DNA from: an uncultured Anaerolineae bacterium
GTDB lineage: Bacteria; Chloroflexota; Anaerolineae; Aggregatilineales; Phototrophicaceae
Reading direction: 5' to 3'
NCBI GenBank assembly: GCA_938022205.1
Contig: CALIEB010000004.1
Location: 24,396-88,395 of the forward strand
DNA length: 64,000 nt
Shown here: one piece after another, positions 9,126 to 19,184 of the stretch
Layout of the letters: each line of letters begins with the position of its first letter
How positions within the stretch are numbered: the first letter of the stretch is position 1
Notes under the pieces: generated by a model
The model's input: the letters and a program-made list of their open reading frames with translations, nothing else
Databases searched by the model: none
What the model was told of the DNA's origin: nothing
Made by a program: the position numbers and the translations under genes

Positions 9126-9592
9126 AGGTTGTCCTTTCGTTTTCTGGCGGGTGTCTGGCTTTTAGTATAAGCCTGTTAGTGGCACAGTGAGTAGGGCGAT
9201 TCGTAGTTAGGGGCTTGCGCTTAAGGCTCTTCTTAAAATTGCAAGGCGAGTTTAGGCATTTGGACTTAAGGCTCGCTGATGCGCTCACCTTGCACCGCAG
9301 CGAATTGGACTAGCGTCTTGTCTTAGGCGAACAACGCTAGCGCGCCAACAAGCTAAGTTGGCGTATTGTAACGTAAGTTAGCAACGCAAAACAAATTTAA
9401 AACAAATAAAAAAAGGGGCAAGAGAGACGTTTAGCAGTCACAAAAACTATACTATAACAAAACTATAAGCGTTAATGAACTTTAGCATTGAGCAAACGTG
9501 TTGCAAGCGCGCTTAGGTTTGTGTTAGAGTATGTTTGATGTTTGTAATCGTTCGTTGGCGGATAACCCCGCGTCATCGCAAAGGAAACCACG
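9126..9592. promoter_or_regulatory. 467-base divergent intergenic region
   Basis: The region between the divergent lipoprotein operon and response regulator has no convincing gene. A TATACT on the minus strand (9170 down to 9165) is a likely -10 box for the lipoprotein operon. On the plus strand TTGCAA (9501-9506), an 18-base spacer and TAGAGT (9525-9530) may drive the response regulator. The middle part, 9360-9480, is A-rich and much lower in GC than its surroundings, and holds a run of seven A at about 9409-9415. Confidence 0.4.
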
Positions 9593-10279
9593 ATGCCAGA
9601 AAAAATTCTAATTATTGACGACGAAGAAGATACCGTGCAGCTTATTTCGATTTTGCTGGAAAAGCGCGGCTTTGAGACCATCAAAGCCTTTCGCGCCGAA
9701 GAGGGCTTGCGCAAAGCGTACCGCCATCAACCCGACCTTGTGCTGTTGGACATCATGATGCCTGACATGGACGGCTGGGAAGTTTGCCGCCGCCTGCGCG
9801 AAATGTCCGACGTGCCGATTATCTTCTTGTCAGCGCGCGGCGACGTGAAGGACGTGGTGCGCGGGCTTGAGCTGGGCAGCGACGATTACATCACCAAACC
9901 TTACAACAACGACGAGCTGGTGGCGCGGGTACGCGCCCACTTGCGCCGTTCGCCCCGCCCCAACATCAGCGAAGAGCTTATCTTTAACGATGGCGAATTC
10001 CGCATTAACTTCATGAACCGCGAGGTGTGGGTGCGCGGCGAAATTCGCCACCTCACGCCCAAAGAGTTTAACTTGCTGGCCGTGCTGGTGCGCAATGCCG
10101 GGCGCGTCGTCTCACGCAATGAGCTGGTGACGCAAGCATGGGGTGACGAGTACGTCGACGCTATTGACAGCCTCAAACTGTACATTCACTACCTGCGGCA
10201 GAAGCTGGAGGCAAACCCTGAGCAGCCCGAGTACATCGTGACCTCGCGCGGCGTGGGCTATCGCTTCATGAACCGCTAG
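9593..10279 (+). CDS. response regulator, OmpR/PhoB family
   Basis: 228 residues. The receiver domain (1-120) has the acidic pair at D9/D10, the phosphoacceptor at D53 (LLDIMMP) and the conserved Lys in the TKP motif. The C-terminal winged-helix DNA-binding domain spans about 130-227 and ends with the usual GVGYRF motif. It is a transcription factor activated by a histidine kinase. No cognate kinase is adjacent, so it is an orphan; the hybrid kinase at 13930 is the nearest candidate but carries its own receiver. Its stop codon overlaps that of the convergent sugar transferase in a shared CTAG. Confidence 0.92.
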   Translation: MPEKILIIDDEEDTVQLISILLEKRGFETIKAFRAEEGLRKAYRHQPDLVLLDIMMPDMDGWEVCRRLREMSDVPIIFLSARGDVKDVVRGLELGSDDYITKPYNNDELVARVRAHLRRSPRPNISEELIFNDGEFRINFMNREVWVRGEIRHLTPKEFNLLAVLVRNAGRVVSRNELVTQAWGDEYVDAIDSLKLYIHYLRQKLEANPEQPEYIVTSRGVGYRFMNR

Positions 10280-11724
10280 TACGCGCCAACGCGCAGCAGC
10301 ACGCGAGGGATGGTCATCAGCAGGATTTGTAGGTCAAACTTGAGCGACCACGTCTCAATGTAGTAAATGTCCATAAGGCACATCTCCTCAAACGGCACGT
10401 CGCTGCGCCCGCTGATTTGCCACAGCCCGGTGATGCCGGGCACGGCGCGCAGCCGCTGTTTGTGCCAATCTTGATAGAGCGCGACCTCTTCAGGCACGGC
10501 GGGACGCGGTCCGACAAGGCTCATCTCGCCCCTGAGGACGTTGAACAGATTGGGCAGCTCGTCAAGGCTGGTGCGCCGCAAAACCCGCCCCACGCGCGTT
10601 TGGCGCGGGTCGTTGGCTAGCTTGGGATGCTTGGGGTCGAGCTGATACTTGGCGATGAGTTCAGGCAGCAGCTTGTCGGCGTTAGGAATCATCGTCCTAA
10701 ACTTGACCATGTTAAAGGTACGACCGCCTTCGCCCACGCGCCGCTGCACGTAGAACACGCTGCCGCCGTCGTCGAGCTTGATGAGCAGCGCAATCACGCC
10801 CATCACCACCAGCCACAGCGGCGCAAAGACGATAACCAGCCCTAAATCGAGCAGGCGTTTGCTCAGCCGCGCGCTCGTGCTGAATGTCGCGCTCTCACTC
10901 ACGCTTAACAGCGGGATGCCGTCGAGGTTTTCGACCTGCACTTGGCGCATGTTGTGGTGGAACACGTCCGGCACGATGCGCACCTCCACGCCGTGCGCCA
11001 TGCAGAGCTTCGCCATGCGCTGCACGGTCTCATTTTCGTGCCACGACAGCGTGAACACCACCAACTCGACGTGCTGTGCCTCAAGGACTTGCTCTAAGGC
11101 ATCGTAGTTGCCCAAGCCTTGAATGCGTCCCAAATCGACCTCGACTTTAGCGGGGTCGTCGTCCAAGAAGCCGACGACGCGATAGCCAAGATCACTGCGG
11201 GAAATCATCACGCTCAAGACGGCGTGACCGGTCTCCTTCATGCCCACGATGAGCGTGCGCTGCACGCCAATGCCTTTGGCGCGCAGCTGTGCCAGCACCA
11301 TGCGGCGCACGACGCGCACGAACGCCAGCAGCAGCACCGTTAACGCTGCCACGTAGACCAGCATCAGGCGGCTGGTAATCAGCGGCTGGATTAAGAAGAA
11401 CATCGCCAGCAAGATGACGGTAGCAATCGTCACGCCGTTGACGATGATGGTCACCTCTTCAGACAGCGAACGCCCGCGAAAATTGCGATAAAGTTGGTTG
11501 CTCTGATAGTTGACAAACAGCAGGAAGGCGTAACAAGCCGCATACGGCAGATAGGGCGCGAATTCTGCGCGGGTAGGGTCGATGACAGGGCGAATGAGCT
11601 GCAGGTCGTAGCGCAGCACATACGCCATCCCAAAGGCGATAAAGACCAGCAGCACGTCGACGACGGGCATCAGCCAACGCGGCTCAACGGGGGGGCTTTC
11701 GTTAAAGTAGGGCGTGTTGCTCAT
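10276..11724 (-). CDS. undecaprenyl-phosphate sugar phosphotransferase
   Basis: 482 residues. The N-terminal part has four to five membrane helices (about 15-140), then a Rossmann-like CoA-binding-type domain (about 145-270). The C-terminal bacterial sugar transferase domain follows, with its own helix near 290 and the conserved catalytic block VKFRTM, RTSLDELPNL, and VGPRP. Members of this WbaP/CpsE-like family load the first sugar phosphate onto undecaprenyl phosphate for exopolysaccharide or O-antigen-like chains at the cytoplasmic face of the membrane. It is the last gene of a three-gene operon with a GT4 glycosyltransferase immediately upstream, supporting a polysaccharide role. Confidence 0.9.
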   Translation of the reverse strand: MSNTPYFNESPPVEPRWLMPVVDVLLVFIAFGMAYVLRYDLQLIRPVIDPTRAEFAPYLPYAACYAFLLFVNYQSNQLYRNFRGRSLSEEVTIIVNGVTIATVILLAMFFLIQPLITSRLMLVYVAALTVLLLAFVRVVRRMVLAQLRAKGIGVQRTLIVGMKETGHAVLSVMISRSDLGYRVVGFLDDDPAKVEVDLGRIQGLGNYDALEQVLEAQHVELVVFTLSWHENETVQRMAKLCMAHGVEVRIVPDVFHHNMRQVQVENLDGIPLLSVSESATFSTSARLSKRLLDLGLVIVFAPLWLVVMGVIALLIKLDDGGSVFYVQRRVGEGGRTFNMVKFRTMIPNADKLLPELIAKYQLDPKHPKLANDPRQTRVGRVLRRTSLDELPNLFNVLRGEMSLVGPRPAVPEEVALYQDWHKQRLRAVPGITGLWQISGRSDVPFEEMCLMDIYYIETWSLKFDLQILLMTIPRVLLRVGAY

Positions 11725-11728
11725 GTTA

Positions 11729-12850
11729 TCACTTCAACGCACGGGCATAGGCAGCGACGACATGCCGCGCCGTCTGCTGCCAGCTGAAGGTTTGGGCGAC
11801 GCGCAGCCCGTCGCGGCGCGCCTGTTCGCGCCAAGCTGCGTCGGTGGCAGCACGGCGCAGCGCATCCGCCCATGCTTCGCGGTCATCGGGCGGCAAACAC
11901 GCGCCCGCATCTTGCGCCACTTCCGGCAACGAGGACACGTTTGAGGTTAACACGGGCGTGCCGCAGGCCATCGCTTCCAATACGGGCATGCCAAAGCCTT
12001 CGAACACCGACGGGTAGATAAACGTCTCCGCGCTATTGTACCAAAGCGGCAGCTCTATTATAGGGATAAAACCGACCAAGCGCACCTCGTCTTGCAGCCC
12101 GTGTGTTTGGATGGTGGCTTGCACGGCAGCCATGCCCCAGCCTGCGCCGCCACCTAGCACCAGCGGCAGCCGTTCGCCGCGCGGCAGGCGCGCGTATGCC
12201 TCCAGCAGCATCGGCAGGTTTTTGCGCGGCTCAATTGTGCCGACGAACAGCCAGAAGCGTTCGGGCAGCCCCTTTTGGGCGCGGAAAGCCGCCACCGCTT
12301 CGGGTGTGTAGACGCGGTAACGTTGCGCGTCGTAGCCCAGCCACGTGACGATAATTTTTTCGCGCGGGATGCCCAGCAGCGACACCACGTCGCTGGCGGT
12401 GCTTTCGCTCATGGCGGTGATGACGCGGGCGCGCTGGCAGGTTAGCGCGGTGAAGAGGCGCAGGTACAGCCGCCGCCCCGTCGACAGCGTCTCAGGATAG
12501 CGAATGAACGATAGGTCATGGATGGTGACGACGATTGGCGGCGCACATAGCAGCGGCGCGACGTAGGCGGGCGCGTGATACAAGTCAAAGCCCAACAGCT
12601 GTGCGGGCTGCAGCACCTGCTCCCAGAAGATGCGCACAGGCACGCGCTGGGTGTCGAGGCGGCTGTGGCGCATGGTGACGCGCTCGTAGGGGTGTGTGTA
12701 GGCGCGCCCAACGAAGGCGGTGAACCGCCACTCGGGCGGCGCGACCTGTGGCAAGGTGTGCAGCAGGTGGTGGATGACGTTGTGGATGCCCGCCGCGCGG
12801 TAGCCGGCTTGGGGACTGAGCAAGTGCGCGTTGAGCGCGATGTGCGTCAT
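11729..12850 (-). CDS. glycosyltransferase family 4 (GT-B fold)
   Basis: About 373 residues. The N-terminal domain has an acceptor-side glycine-rich loop (GIHNVIHHLL). The C-terminal domain has the GT4 signature: FVGTIEPRKN near the nucleotide-sugar site and the ExFGMP...EAMACGTPV block with the EX7E pair. It should transfer a hexose from a nucleotide sugar in the cytoplasm, probably extending the lipid-linked sugar made by the downstream transferase. The ATG at 12850 overlaps the stop of the upstream EEP gene in an ATGA, which decides the start. The open frame extends further upstream without support. Confidence 0.88.
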   Translation of the reverse strand: MTHIALNAHLLSPQAGYRAAGIHNVIHHLLHTLPQVAPPEWRFTAFVGRAYTHPYERVTMRHSRLDTQRVPVRIFWEQVLQPAQLLGFDLYHAPAYVAPLLCAPPIVVTIHDLSFIRYPETLSTGRRLYLRLFTALTCQRARVITAMSESTASDVVSLLGIPREKIIVTWLGYDAQRYRVYTPEAVAAFRAQKGLPERFWLFVGTIEPRKNLPMLLEAYARLPRGERLPLVLGGGAGWGMAAVQATIQTHGLQDEVRLVGFIPIIELPLWYNSAETFIYPSVFEGFGMPVLEAMACGTPVLTSNVSSLPEVAQDAGACLPPDDREAWADALRRAATDAAWREQARRDGLRVAQTFSWQQTARHVVAAYARALK

Positions 12851-13863
12851 GGTGCGCTTCTTTCTAGGGTAACAATCAACGGCAAGTGGTCGCTGCCGTG
12901 TGCGTCGCCAAGCGCGGCGGCGCGGGCGCGCCACCCTGCATTGTGCCACACGTAATCAATTCTTAGCAGGGCGGGCAAAGGCAACGACACGCCTAACGAC
13001 TGCCAAACGGGGTACGTTGCGCCGCAGCCCGCGCCTGCCGTCAGCCAGCTGTCCGTTAGCTGCTGGCGCGCTGCCAGGATCACAGGCGAGGTCGCCGAAG
13101 CGTTGAAGTCGCCCGCCAGCAACGTGGGCGCGCGTTCCGCCGCCGCCATGCCCACGACGCGCGCGATTTGGCGGTTGCGCCGCGTTTCGTTGTAACCCAA
13201 CAGCACCCGCGCCCACACGTTAAGGTCGGGGAAGGTGTCTGCGTCGGCTTCCGGCAGCGAGAGATGCACGCCATAAAGCACAATCTCTTCGCCCTGCCAG
13301 CGCAGCGTGACGCGCAAAATCAGGCGTGGTTCGGGGCTTTCGTCTAACGTTTCCAGGGCGATGACGCGCTGCGACGTGAAGGGCGTGCGGGCAAAGATGC
13401 GCACGCTGCCGTCAATGCGCGCCTCGTAGGGATAGCGCGCCAGCAGCGGCGCAAGGCGCGGGTCTACGCCCTCGTGGTCTACCTCCAGCAGCACGACAGC
13501 GTCCACGTCTTGGCTTGCTAGCCAAGTCACCGCCGCCGCGAAGCGCGGGTTATACGCCCAAATGTTGTAGCTGATAAGCGTGAAGGTCGGCGCGCGTGAC
13601 GGCACGTCGGCACGCGGCACCAGATAGGGCGCAGCCAGCCACGCGCCGCACGCCAGCCCCACCAAGCCCGCCAGCGGCAGCCTGCGTTGTCCCCACGCGA
13701 CCAGCGGCACGCTCAGCAGTGTGGGCAGCGTCAGCCACAGCGCGAAGTTGTGCAGCAGTGCCAGCGGGGACCACGCTGCGCCCAACGCCCGCAGCATCCA
13801 ATAGAGCAGCAGCAACGCATGGTAGGCGCGCAAAAGCGCAAGCAGTGGTTTAGACAAACGCAT
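12847..13863 (-). CDS. membrane-anchored endonuclease/exonuclease/phosphatase family protein
   Basis: 338 residues. Two to three N-terminal hydrophobic helices (about 8-82) anchor the protein. Residues 95-335 are an EEP domain with its core motifs: SYNIW at the start, the catalytic glutamate in VVLLEVDHE, LLAGDFNA, and the final GSDHLPLIV with the catalytic His. EEP enzymes cleave phosphodiester bonds in DNA, lipids or small molecules. Anchored versions next to glycosyltransferases are common, but their substrate is unknown. It is the first gene of the polysaccharide operon and overlaps the next gene by four bases. Confidence 0.82.
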   Translation of the reverse strand: MRLSKPLLALLRAYHALLLLYWMLRALGAAWSPLALLHNFALWLTLPTLLSVPLVAWGQRRLPLAGLVGLACGAWLAAPYLVPRADVPSRAPTFTLISYNIWAYNPRFAAAVTWLASQDVDAVVLLEVDHEGVDPRLAPLLARYPYEARIDGSVRIFARTPFTSQRVIALETLDESPEPRLILRVTLRWQGEEIVLYGVHLSLPEADADTFPDLNVWARVLLGYNETRRNRQIARVVGMAAAERAPTLLAGDFNASATSPVILAARQQLTDSWLTAGAGCGATYPVWQSLGVSLPLPALLRIDYVWHNAGWRARAAALGDAHGSDHLPLIVTLERSAP

Positions 13864-13929
13864 AGTGTTCTTAGAACAATGAGTTTGGCATAATCATAAA
13901 AAATGTCATCACAGCGATAGAGTATCCTT

Positions 13930-16620
13930 ATGAAAACTGGTGCGCTACTTAAATTAAGCCAGTCGCTGCGTCAGCATGTTGAAGACGAGCGTTTTTGGGG
14001 CGTGCTGATGGCGGAGCTAGACGAGTTATTTGCTAACGCGGTGGTGTCGCTTGCGTTGTACAATGCCACGCGCGATGTGCTGGAAACGCCCGACGTATTG
14101 TACAAGGGTACGCCGCTTGTACCAATGCCCGACGCGCTGGCTTGGGCGGTGCTGCGCCACAACATCGCCTTGCAGTTTGACGACATATGGGCGGCGCGCG
14201 ACCGCCTTGCCAGCCTTGCCGTGCCAACCGACGACGCGCTGACGGGTATTGGTGCGTGGGCGGGCGTGCCGCTGCGCAATCGCCACCAACAACCGCTGGG
14301 TGTGCTGGCGTTGCAAGCCCCTCCTTATGCGCTTACCGGCGACGAGCTGACGCTGTTGAGCGTGGTTGCCGAGCAGCTCGCGTTAGCCTTAGAGGCACGG
14401 CACGCGCTGGAGAGCGCGCACAGGCATCAGCACATCACGCAAACGCTCGTTGAGGTTGCTCGCGCTGCCAACACCGTTTTAGAACCTGCGCAGTTTTTAG
14501 AGCTGGTGCAGATGCAGGTCAAACGCCTCGTGTCCTATGAGCGCATGACGATTGCGCTGGTCGAAGACGGCAAGCTCATCGTGCGGGCTTGTCACGGCGT
14601 GCTGCCCGACCTTGTCGGCACGTCGCTGGATGTTCCTCCCGCAAGCCCCTTAGGGCAAGTGCTTGCAACACAGCAGCCGGTCTTGGTGGCGCATACCGCC
14701 GCGCATCCCGAATGGGGCGCGCAGCCCCCGCCGCTGCGCACAGGCGACCCGCAAGCGTGGTTGGGTGTCCCCATCGCTACGCAGCAAACGCTGTTGGGTG
14801 TGCTGATGCTCGACACGCTGCACGCCAACGTTTACAGCACGCTTGACATGACTGCGCTGCTGGCGTTTTGTCGGCAGGTGGCGATCACGCTGCAAAACGT
14901 GCGCCTGTACCAAGAGGAACGGCGCGCCCTCGAAGCTGTGCAGCGTCAACAACAGCAGCTTGCCTCGCTCAACCGCATCAGCGCGCTGATGAACGCCACG
15001 CTCAACGTGCGCGAGGTGCTTGACCGCGCGGTCAGCTACCTGCAAGAAACTTTCGGCGTAACGTACGCCAGCGTCGTGCAGTTCTCGCAAAACGGCGAAG
15101 AGCTGCGGGTGACAGCCGAGCATCCGCCCAACCGCCTGCTGGGGGTATGCTTAGCGCGCAGCGGCTCGCCGATGTACACCCAGCTGCTGGCGATGCTGCG
15201 CCAACCAGAGCCGCGCTTTTTTACAGTAGACGAACGCGACCGTCTCATCGAAGACGAAGCGACGGCGGCGCGCGTGGCGCAGCTTTCCCCCGCGCACGGC
15301 ACGCTGCTCGTGCCGATGCTGGCGCAAAGCCGTCCGTTGGGTGGGCTGGCATTGGCGTATGACGCGCCGCCCAGCGACAACGACTTGAGTGCGCTGACTA
15401 CTGCCGCCTCACAGTTAGCGATTGCCATTCGCAACGCCGAGCTTTACGAAGAGGCGGTGAACGCCAACCGCCTGAAAAGCCAGTTCTTGGCGAACATGAG
15501 CCACGAGTTTCGCACCCCGCTCAACACCATCTTGGGCTACACCGAGCTGCTGCTAGCGCAGACCTTTGGCGAGCTGAACGACAAGCAGCGCGCTCGCCTT
15601 GAACGGGTGCAGAAGAGCGGGCAGCATCTGCTCAACATTATCGAAGATCTGCTCGACATCGCGCAAATCGAAGCGGGGCGCATGAGCCTTGAGCTAGCGA
15701 CGCTCAACCTAACGCCCTTGCTGTTGCGTCTGATAGGACGCTTTCAAGCGCAAGCGGCGGCTAAGTCCTTGTCGCTCACGCATCACCTGACGATGACCGA
15801 CGCGGCAGAGGTGATTGGCGACGCGGCGCGCTTAGAGCAAATTTTTACGAACCTGCTGGAGAACGCCGTCAAGTTCACCGAGCGCGGCAGCATCCACGTC
15901 AGCGCGCAGGTGTTGACGCTGAAGCGTGGGCGCGACGACAAGGGCGCAGTACAGCTGCCTCCGCACGTTCAAGTGCGCGACGGCGATTGGTTGATGGTGA
16001 CCGTGCGCGACACCGGCATCGGCATCTCGCCTGAACACCAAATCGCTATCTTTAACATGTTCCACCAAGTCGATAACTCGCTGCAGCGTGAGTATGAAGG
16101 CACAGGATTGGGGCTAACCCTCAGCGAACGCTTGGTCAAGCTGCACGGCGGCGTGCTGTTCGTCGAAAGCCAGCTCGGCGTAGGCAGCGCGTTTCATGTG
16201 CTGCTGCCCACCTATCTCAGCAAGCCCAGCGCGCCGCAAATGCCTGTGGTGTCCGAGCCGCACCGCCCTGCGCTCATCTTGTTTGATGATGACCCGGCAA
16301 CCCGCGCCCTGCTCGGTGATTGGGCAGCGGCGTTTTACACGCTCTACACGCCCGGCACGCTCGAGGACGCGCTAAAGCTGGTCGATGAACACGCGCCCTG
16401 CGTGTTAGTCTTGGACATCGCGATGCCACAGTACAACCTGTGGGAGACGGTCAAGCAGCTGAAAGCGCGCACGGTGGGGTACTGCGCGGTGGTGGTTGTT
16501 TCCGAGCTGGACGAGCGCACAAAGGCGTATTACTTGGGGGTTGACGATTATTTGCTGAAACCGTTAGAAGAAGACAGCTTTCGCGCCTGTGTCATGCGCT
16601 ATCTGCCGGCATCGTCATAA
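13930..16620 (+). CDS. hybrid sensor histidine kinase with three GAF domains and a receiver
   Basis: 896 residues with no membrane helices, so cytoplasmic. Three GAF-like sensor domains occupy about 20-160, 170-330 and 350-500. The dimerisation and phosphoacceptor helix follows, with the H-box SHEFRTPL and H525. The ATPase domain has N-box NLLENAVKFTE, and G-boxes DTGIGI and GTGLGLTL. The C-terminal receiver (about 780-895) has acidic FDDD and phosphoacceptor LDIAMP. Its sequence diverges in the later receiver motifs, with the Lys in LKPLEED retained. Such kinases usually sense small ligands or redox signals through GAF domains. No target regulator is adjacent. Confidence 0.9.
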   Translation: MKTGALLKLSQSLRQHVEDERFWGVLMAELDELFANAVVSLALYNATRDVLETPDVLYKGTPLVPMPDALAWAVLRHNIALQFDDIWAARDRLASLAVPTDDALTGIGAWAGVPLRNRHQQPLGVLALQAPPYALTGDELTLLSVVAEQLALALEARHALESAHRHQHITQTLVEVARAANTVLEPAQFLELVQMQVKRLVSYERMTIALVEDGKLIVRACHGVLPDLVGTSLDVPPASPLGQVLATQQPVLVAHTAAHPEWGAQPPPLRTGDPQAWLGVPIATQQTLLGVLMLDTLHANVYSTLDMTALLAFCRQVAITLQNVRLYQEERRALEAVQRQQQQLASLNRISALMNATLNVREVLDRAVSYLQETFGVTYASVVQFSQNGEELRVTAEHPPNRLLGVCLARSGSPMYTQLLAMLRQPEPRFFTVDERDRLIEDEATAARVAQLSPAHGTLLVPMLAQSRPLGGLALAYDAPPSDNDLSALTTAASQLAIAIRNAELYEEAVNANRLKSQFLANMSHEFRTPLNTILGYTELLLAQTFGELNDKQRARLERVQKSGQHLLNIIEDLLDIAQIEAGRMSLELATLNLTPLLLRLIGRFQAQAAAKSLSLTHHLTMTDAAEVIGDAARLEQIFTNLLENAVKFTERGSIHVSAQVLTLKRGRDDKGAVQLPPHVQVRDGDWLMVTVRDTGIGISPEHQIAIFNMFHQVDNSLQREYEGTGLGLTLSERLVKLHGGVLFVESQLGVGSAFHVLLPTYLSKPSAPQMPVVSEPHRPALILFDDDPATRALLGDWAAAFYTLYTPGTLEDALKLVDEHAPCVLVLDIAMPQYNLWETVKQLKARTVGYCAVVVVSELDERTKAYYLGVDDYLLKPLEEDSFRACVMRYLPASS

Positions 16621-16623
16621 GCA

Positions 16624-16704
16624 TGGGGCGGGTGGGACTCGAACCCACACGCCTCGCGGCAGGGGTTTTTAAGACCCCCGTGGCTGCCATTTCACCACCG
16701 CCCC
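16624..16704 (-). tRNA. tRNA-Leu, anticodon TAA
   Basis: Read on the minus strand this is an 81-base tRNA. The acceptor GGGGCGG pairs with CCGCCCC and the discriminator base is A. The anticodon stem GGGGT/ACCCC encloses the loop CTTAAAA, giving anticodon TAA. A long class II variable arm and the T arm GTGGG-TTCGAGT-CCCAC complete it. The long variable arm and the TAA anticodon agree on leucine (UUA codon). The CCA end is not encoded. It lies between two histidine kinase genes and opposite to them. Confidence 0.93.
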
Positions 16705-16827
16705 ACAGGCCAATGCCGCAAGTATAGCGTGCCGTGCCACAAAATCAATCCCAAAGCTGCAGGCACGCCGCGTAACAAAGCGTTATACAATAGAAGAATA
16801 TCATCTAAAAAATATAAGGATGCTGCG

Positions 16828-18633
16828 ATGAACCAGCCCAATAACGACCTCAACCTCTCGTTGTTTGACACCCTTCGGGCAGCATTAGGCACACAGGCAA
16901 AGCCTATTCTGTGCAACAAGATTACGCTTGTACATCTTTCGCACACGCTAGAGGACATCGTGCTAAAGCACCGTATGCCCGCGCTGATGTTCACGGGCTT
17001 TCAAGAGTCGTCGCACTGGGCGAAAGAGACGGCGCGCTACCGCGAGCTGGCGCAGGTCGCCCAGCAAGTGTGTATTTTTAACGGCAAGCCTCTGTCTGAA
17101 GACAGCGCGCTAGGCGTGGTGCAGGTGACACTGCGCGGCGACGACCCGCTGCGGCAAGAGTGGTTCGTGTTGATTTTGTCGGAAACGTTCAACGTGCTGC
17201 TGTGCGGCAAAGACCAGCACATCGCCACCGCTGACGCGCTGCGGCTGTTCGAAACGCTGCTCTCGTTCGAGCCAAAGGTGCTGGCGCAAACGCTCGACAC
17301 GCTGGAGGGCGTGCTGCAAAGCTATAAGCCCGCGCTGCTGCCGCAGCTGCGCGAGGCGCGCGCGCGTTGGGGCGCGCACAGCACCGACCCCGCGCACATC
17401 GCGGCGATTTTGCGAGCTATAGTGAGCTTTGAATCCCAGCTTAACGAACAGCTCTACACGACGCAGCAGAAGCGGCGCGAAGCCATTCAGCAGTTAGAAC
17501 ATGAGCGCGACCTCAACGCCCTCATCTTGCAGTCCTCCGGCGTGCTTTTGGGCATTGTCGACATCGCAACAGGCAACCTTGTGCGCATTAACGACGCGGT
17601 GATACAGCTCTTCGGCGCATTAGATGCTGTTGCCACCGACAAGCTCATTCAAAGCACGGTGCATCCTGATGACCAAGACAAGGTTGCGCAGTTTTACAAG
17701 CGGTTTACAGAAGCACCTCAACCCGAGCGCATTACGGTGCGCATGATTGATAAAGAGGGCAAAACGTGTCACGTCGATTGGCACGTACATTATCTTGAAG
17801 ACCCCGAAACGCACCAACCCTATATGGTGTCGGTCGGTGTGGACGTGAGCGACCGCGTGCGCGTCCAAGAAAAGCTGCTAACCGAAGAGAGCCTGCGTGT
17901 GGAGCTGCAAAAGGAACGCGAAATGAACGACGTGCGCCTGAACTTCATGGTGACGATTGGGCATGAGTTCCGCACGCCGCTGGCGACCATCCTCACCAAT
18001 GTCGAGCTGATGGAGCGGCACTTCGGCAAGCTCAGCCACGAGGATGCGCGTGCGCGCTTGAAAAAAATTGGCGCGCAGGTAGCGCATATGACCAAGATGC
18101 TCGACGAGTTCCAGCTGCTGTTGGAAGCCAGCCGCCAACAGCTTGTGTTTGCGCCTATCACAGCCGACGTGGTCGAGCAAGTGACGACGATGGTGCAAGA
18201 CGCGCGCGCCGCGCGCAACGCCACGCACGACGTGCGCTTTGCGGCGGTGGGCTGGGAGTCTGAGCGCGAAATTAAGGTGGACATCACGCTGTTGCGGTTC
18301 ATTGTCAATAACCTCGTGGGCAACGCCATCAAGTTTTCCCCGCCTGACAAACCGATTGACGTGACGCTGACACGCGGGGACGAAACTTTCACGCTCGTCG
18401 TGAAAGACGAAGGCATCGGCATTCCCAAGAAAGAACAGCGGCGCGTCTTCCAGCCGTTCTATCGCGCCACGAACGCCGCGAAGGTAAGCGGCACAGGCTT
18501 GGGCTTGGCGTTGGTGCAAGACGCGGTCAAGCTCTACAAGGGCAAGATTGCCCTACACAGCGACGATAACGGCACGACCTTCACCGTAACGCTGCCGCTT
18601 CTTCCCCAGACTCCTAAGGAGCAGCTATGCTAG
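16828..18633 (+). CDS. sensor histidine kinase with DICT and PAS domains
   Basis: About 601 residues, soluble. Residues 15-130 match the DICT sensory domain (LSHTLEDIV, then FTGFQESSHW), a domain tied to bacterial signalling proteins. A coiled linker and a PAS domain with a PAC-like tail follow (about 235-355). The kinase core has the H-box GHEFRTPL with H379, then N-box NNLVGNAIKFS and G-boxes DEGIGI and GTGLGLALV. The start at 16828 follows AAGGATG. The CheW gene begins seven bases before its stop, so this kinase is translated with the chemosensory genes behind it and probably feeds the same pathway. Confidence 0.87.
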   Translation: MNQPNNDLNLSLFDTLRAALGTQAKPILCNKITLVHLSHTLEDIVLKHRMPALMFTGFQESSHWAKETARYRELAQVAQQVCIFNGKPLSEDSALGVVQVTLRGDDPLRQEWFVLILSETFNVLLCGKDQHIATADALRLFETLLSFEPKVLAQTLDTLEGVLQSYKPALLPQLREARARWGAHSTDPAHIAAILRAIVSFESQLNEQLYTTQQKRREAIQQLEHERDLNALILQSSGVLLGIVDIATGNLVRINDAVIQLFGALDAVATDKLIQSTVHPDDQDKVAQFYKRFTEAPQPERITVRMIDKEGKTCHVDWHVHYLEDPETHQPYMVSVGVDVSDRVRVQEKLLTEESLRVELQKEREMNDVRLNFMVTIGHEFRTPLATILTNVELMERHFGKLSHEDARARLKKIGAQVAHMTKMLDEFQLLLEASRQQLVFAPITADVVEQVTTMVQDARAARNATHDVRFAAVGWESEREIKVDITLLRFIVNNLVGNAIKFSPPDKPIDVTLTRGDETFTLVVKDEGIGIPKKEQRRVFQPFYRATNAAKVSGTGLGLALVQDAVKLYKGKIALHSDDNGTTFTVTLPLLPQTPKEQLC

Positions 18634-19184
18634 AGCTGGATTGGCTGCGCGATTACTTGGAAACCGACGACAGCACGCGGCAGGAGCGCGCCCTTGCCGC
18701 TCGCCTGCAAGAGCGCGCCCGCGCTTACGCTGCGCTGCCGCCGCCCGAGCTGCCCGAAAGCATCGAACGCTTGCCCGTCGTGACCTTCACGCTGGGGAGC
18801 GACCGCTACGCGCTGGACGTGCGCGTGGTGCGCGGCGTGCGACCGCTGGAACGCCTGACCCGCGTGCCAGCCGTGCCACCTTTCTATCAGGGTGTCGTTA
18901 ACGTGCGCGGGCGCATGACCACCGTCTTTGAGCTGCGCGCCTTTCTTGACCTGCCCATCGACGACAGCACGCCGCCGCAAGAATTGCTGCTCGCCGAAGC
19001 GAACGGGTTGTTGCTGGCGATGCGCACCCACCACGTCGACGACGTGCTGTTCTTGCCTAAACCAGAAATCAACCCCTTTCATGCCCCTTATACGTTGGGC
19101 ATAACGCCAGAACGTATTGTACTATTAGACCATGAGACGCTGTTCAGCGACGAACGCTTGATAGTAGAAAGAAGCAGCTCATGA
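18627..19184 (+). CDS. cheW: CheW-like coupling protein
   Basis: 185 residues. An N-terminal helical segment of about 45 residues precedes a CheW domain, recognised by the strand order VVTFTLGSDRYALDV, then PFYQGVVNVRGRM, then the ending segments with ERIVLLD. CheW links receptors to the CheA kinase. It overlaps the kinase gene upstream by 7 bases and the receptor gene downstream by 4 bases (ATGA type), so all are in one operon. Confidence 0.9.
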   Translation: MLELDWLRDYLETDDSTRQERALAARLQERARAYAALPPPELPESIERLPVVTFTLGSDRYALDVRVVRGVRPLERLTRVPAVPPFYQGVVNVRGRMTTVFELRAFLDLPIDDSTPPQELLLAEANGLLLAMRTHHVDDVLFLPKPEINPFHAPYTLGITPERIVLLDHETLFSDERLIVERSSS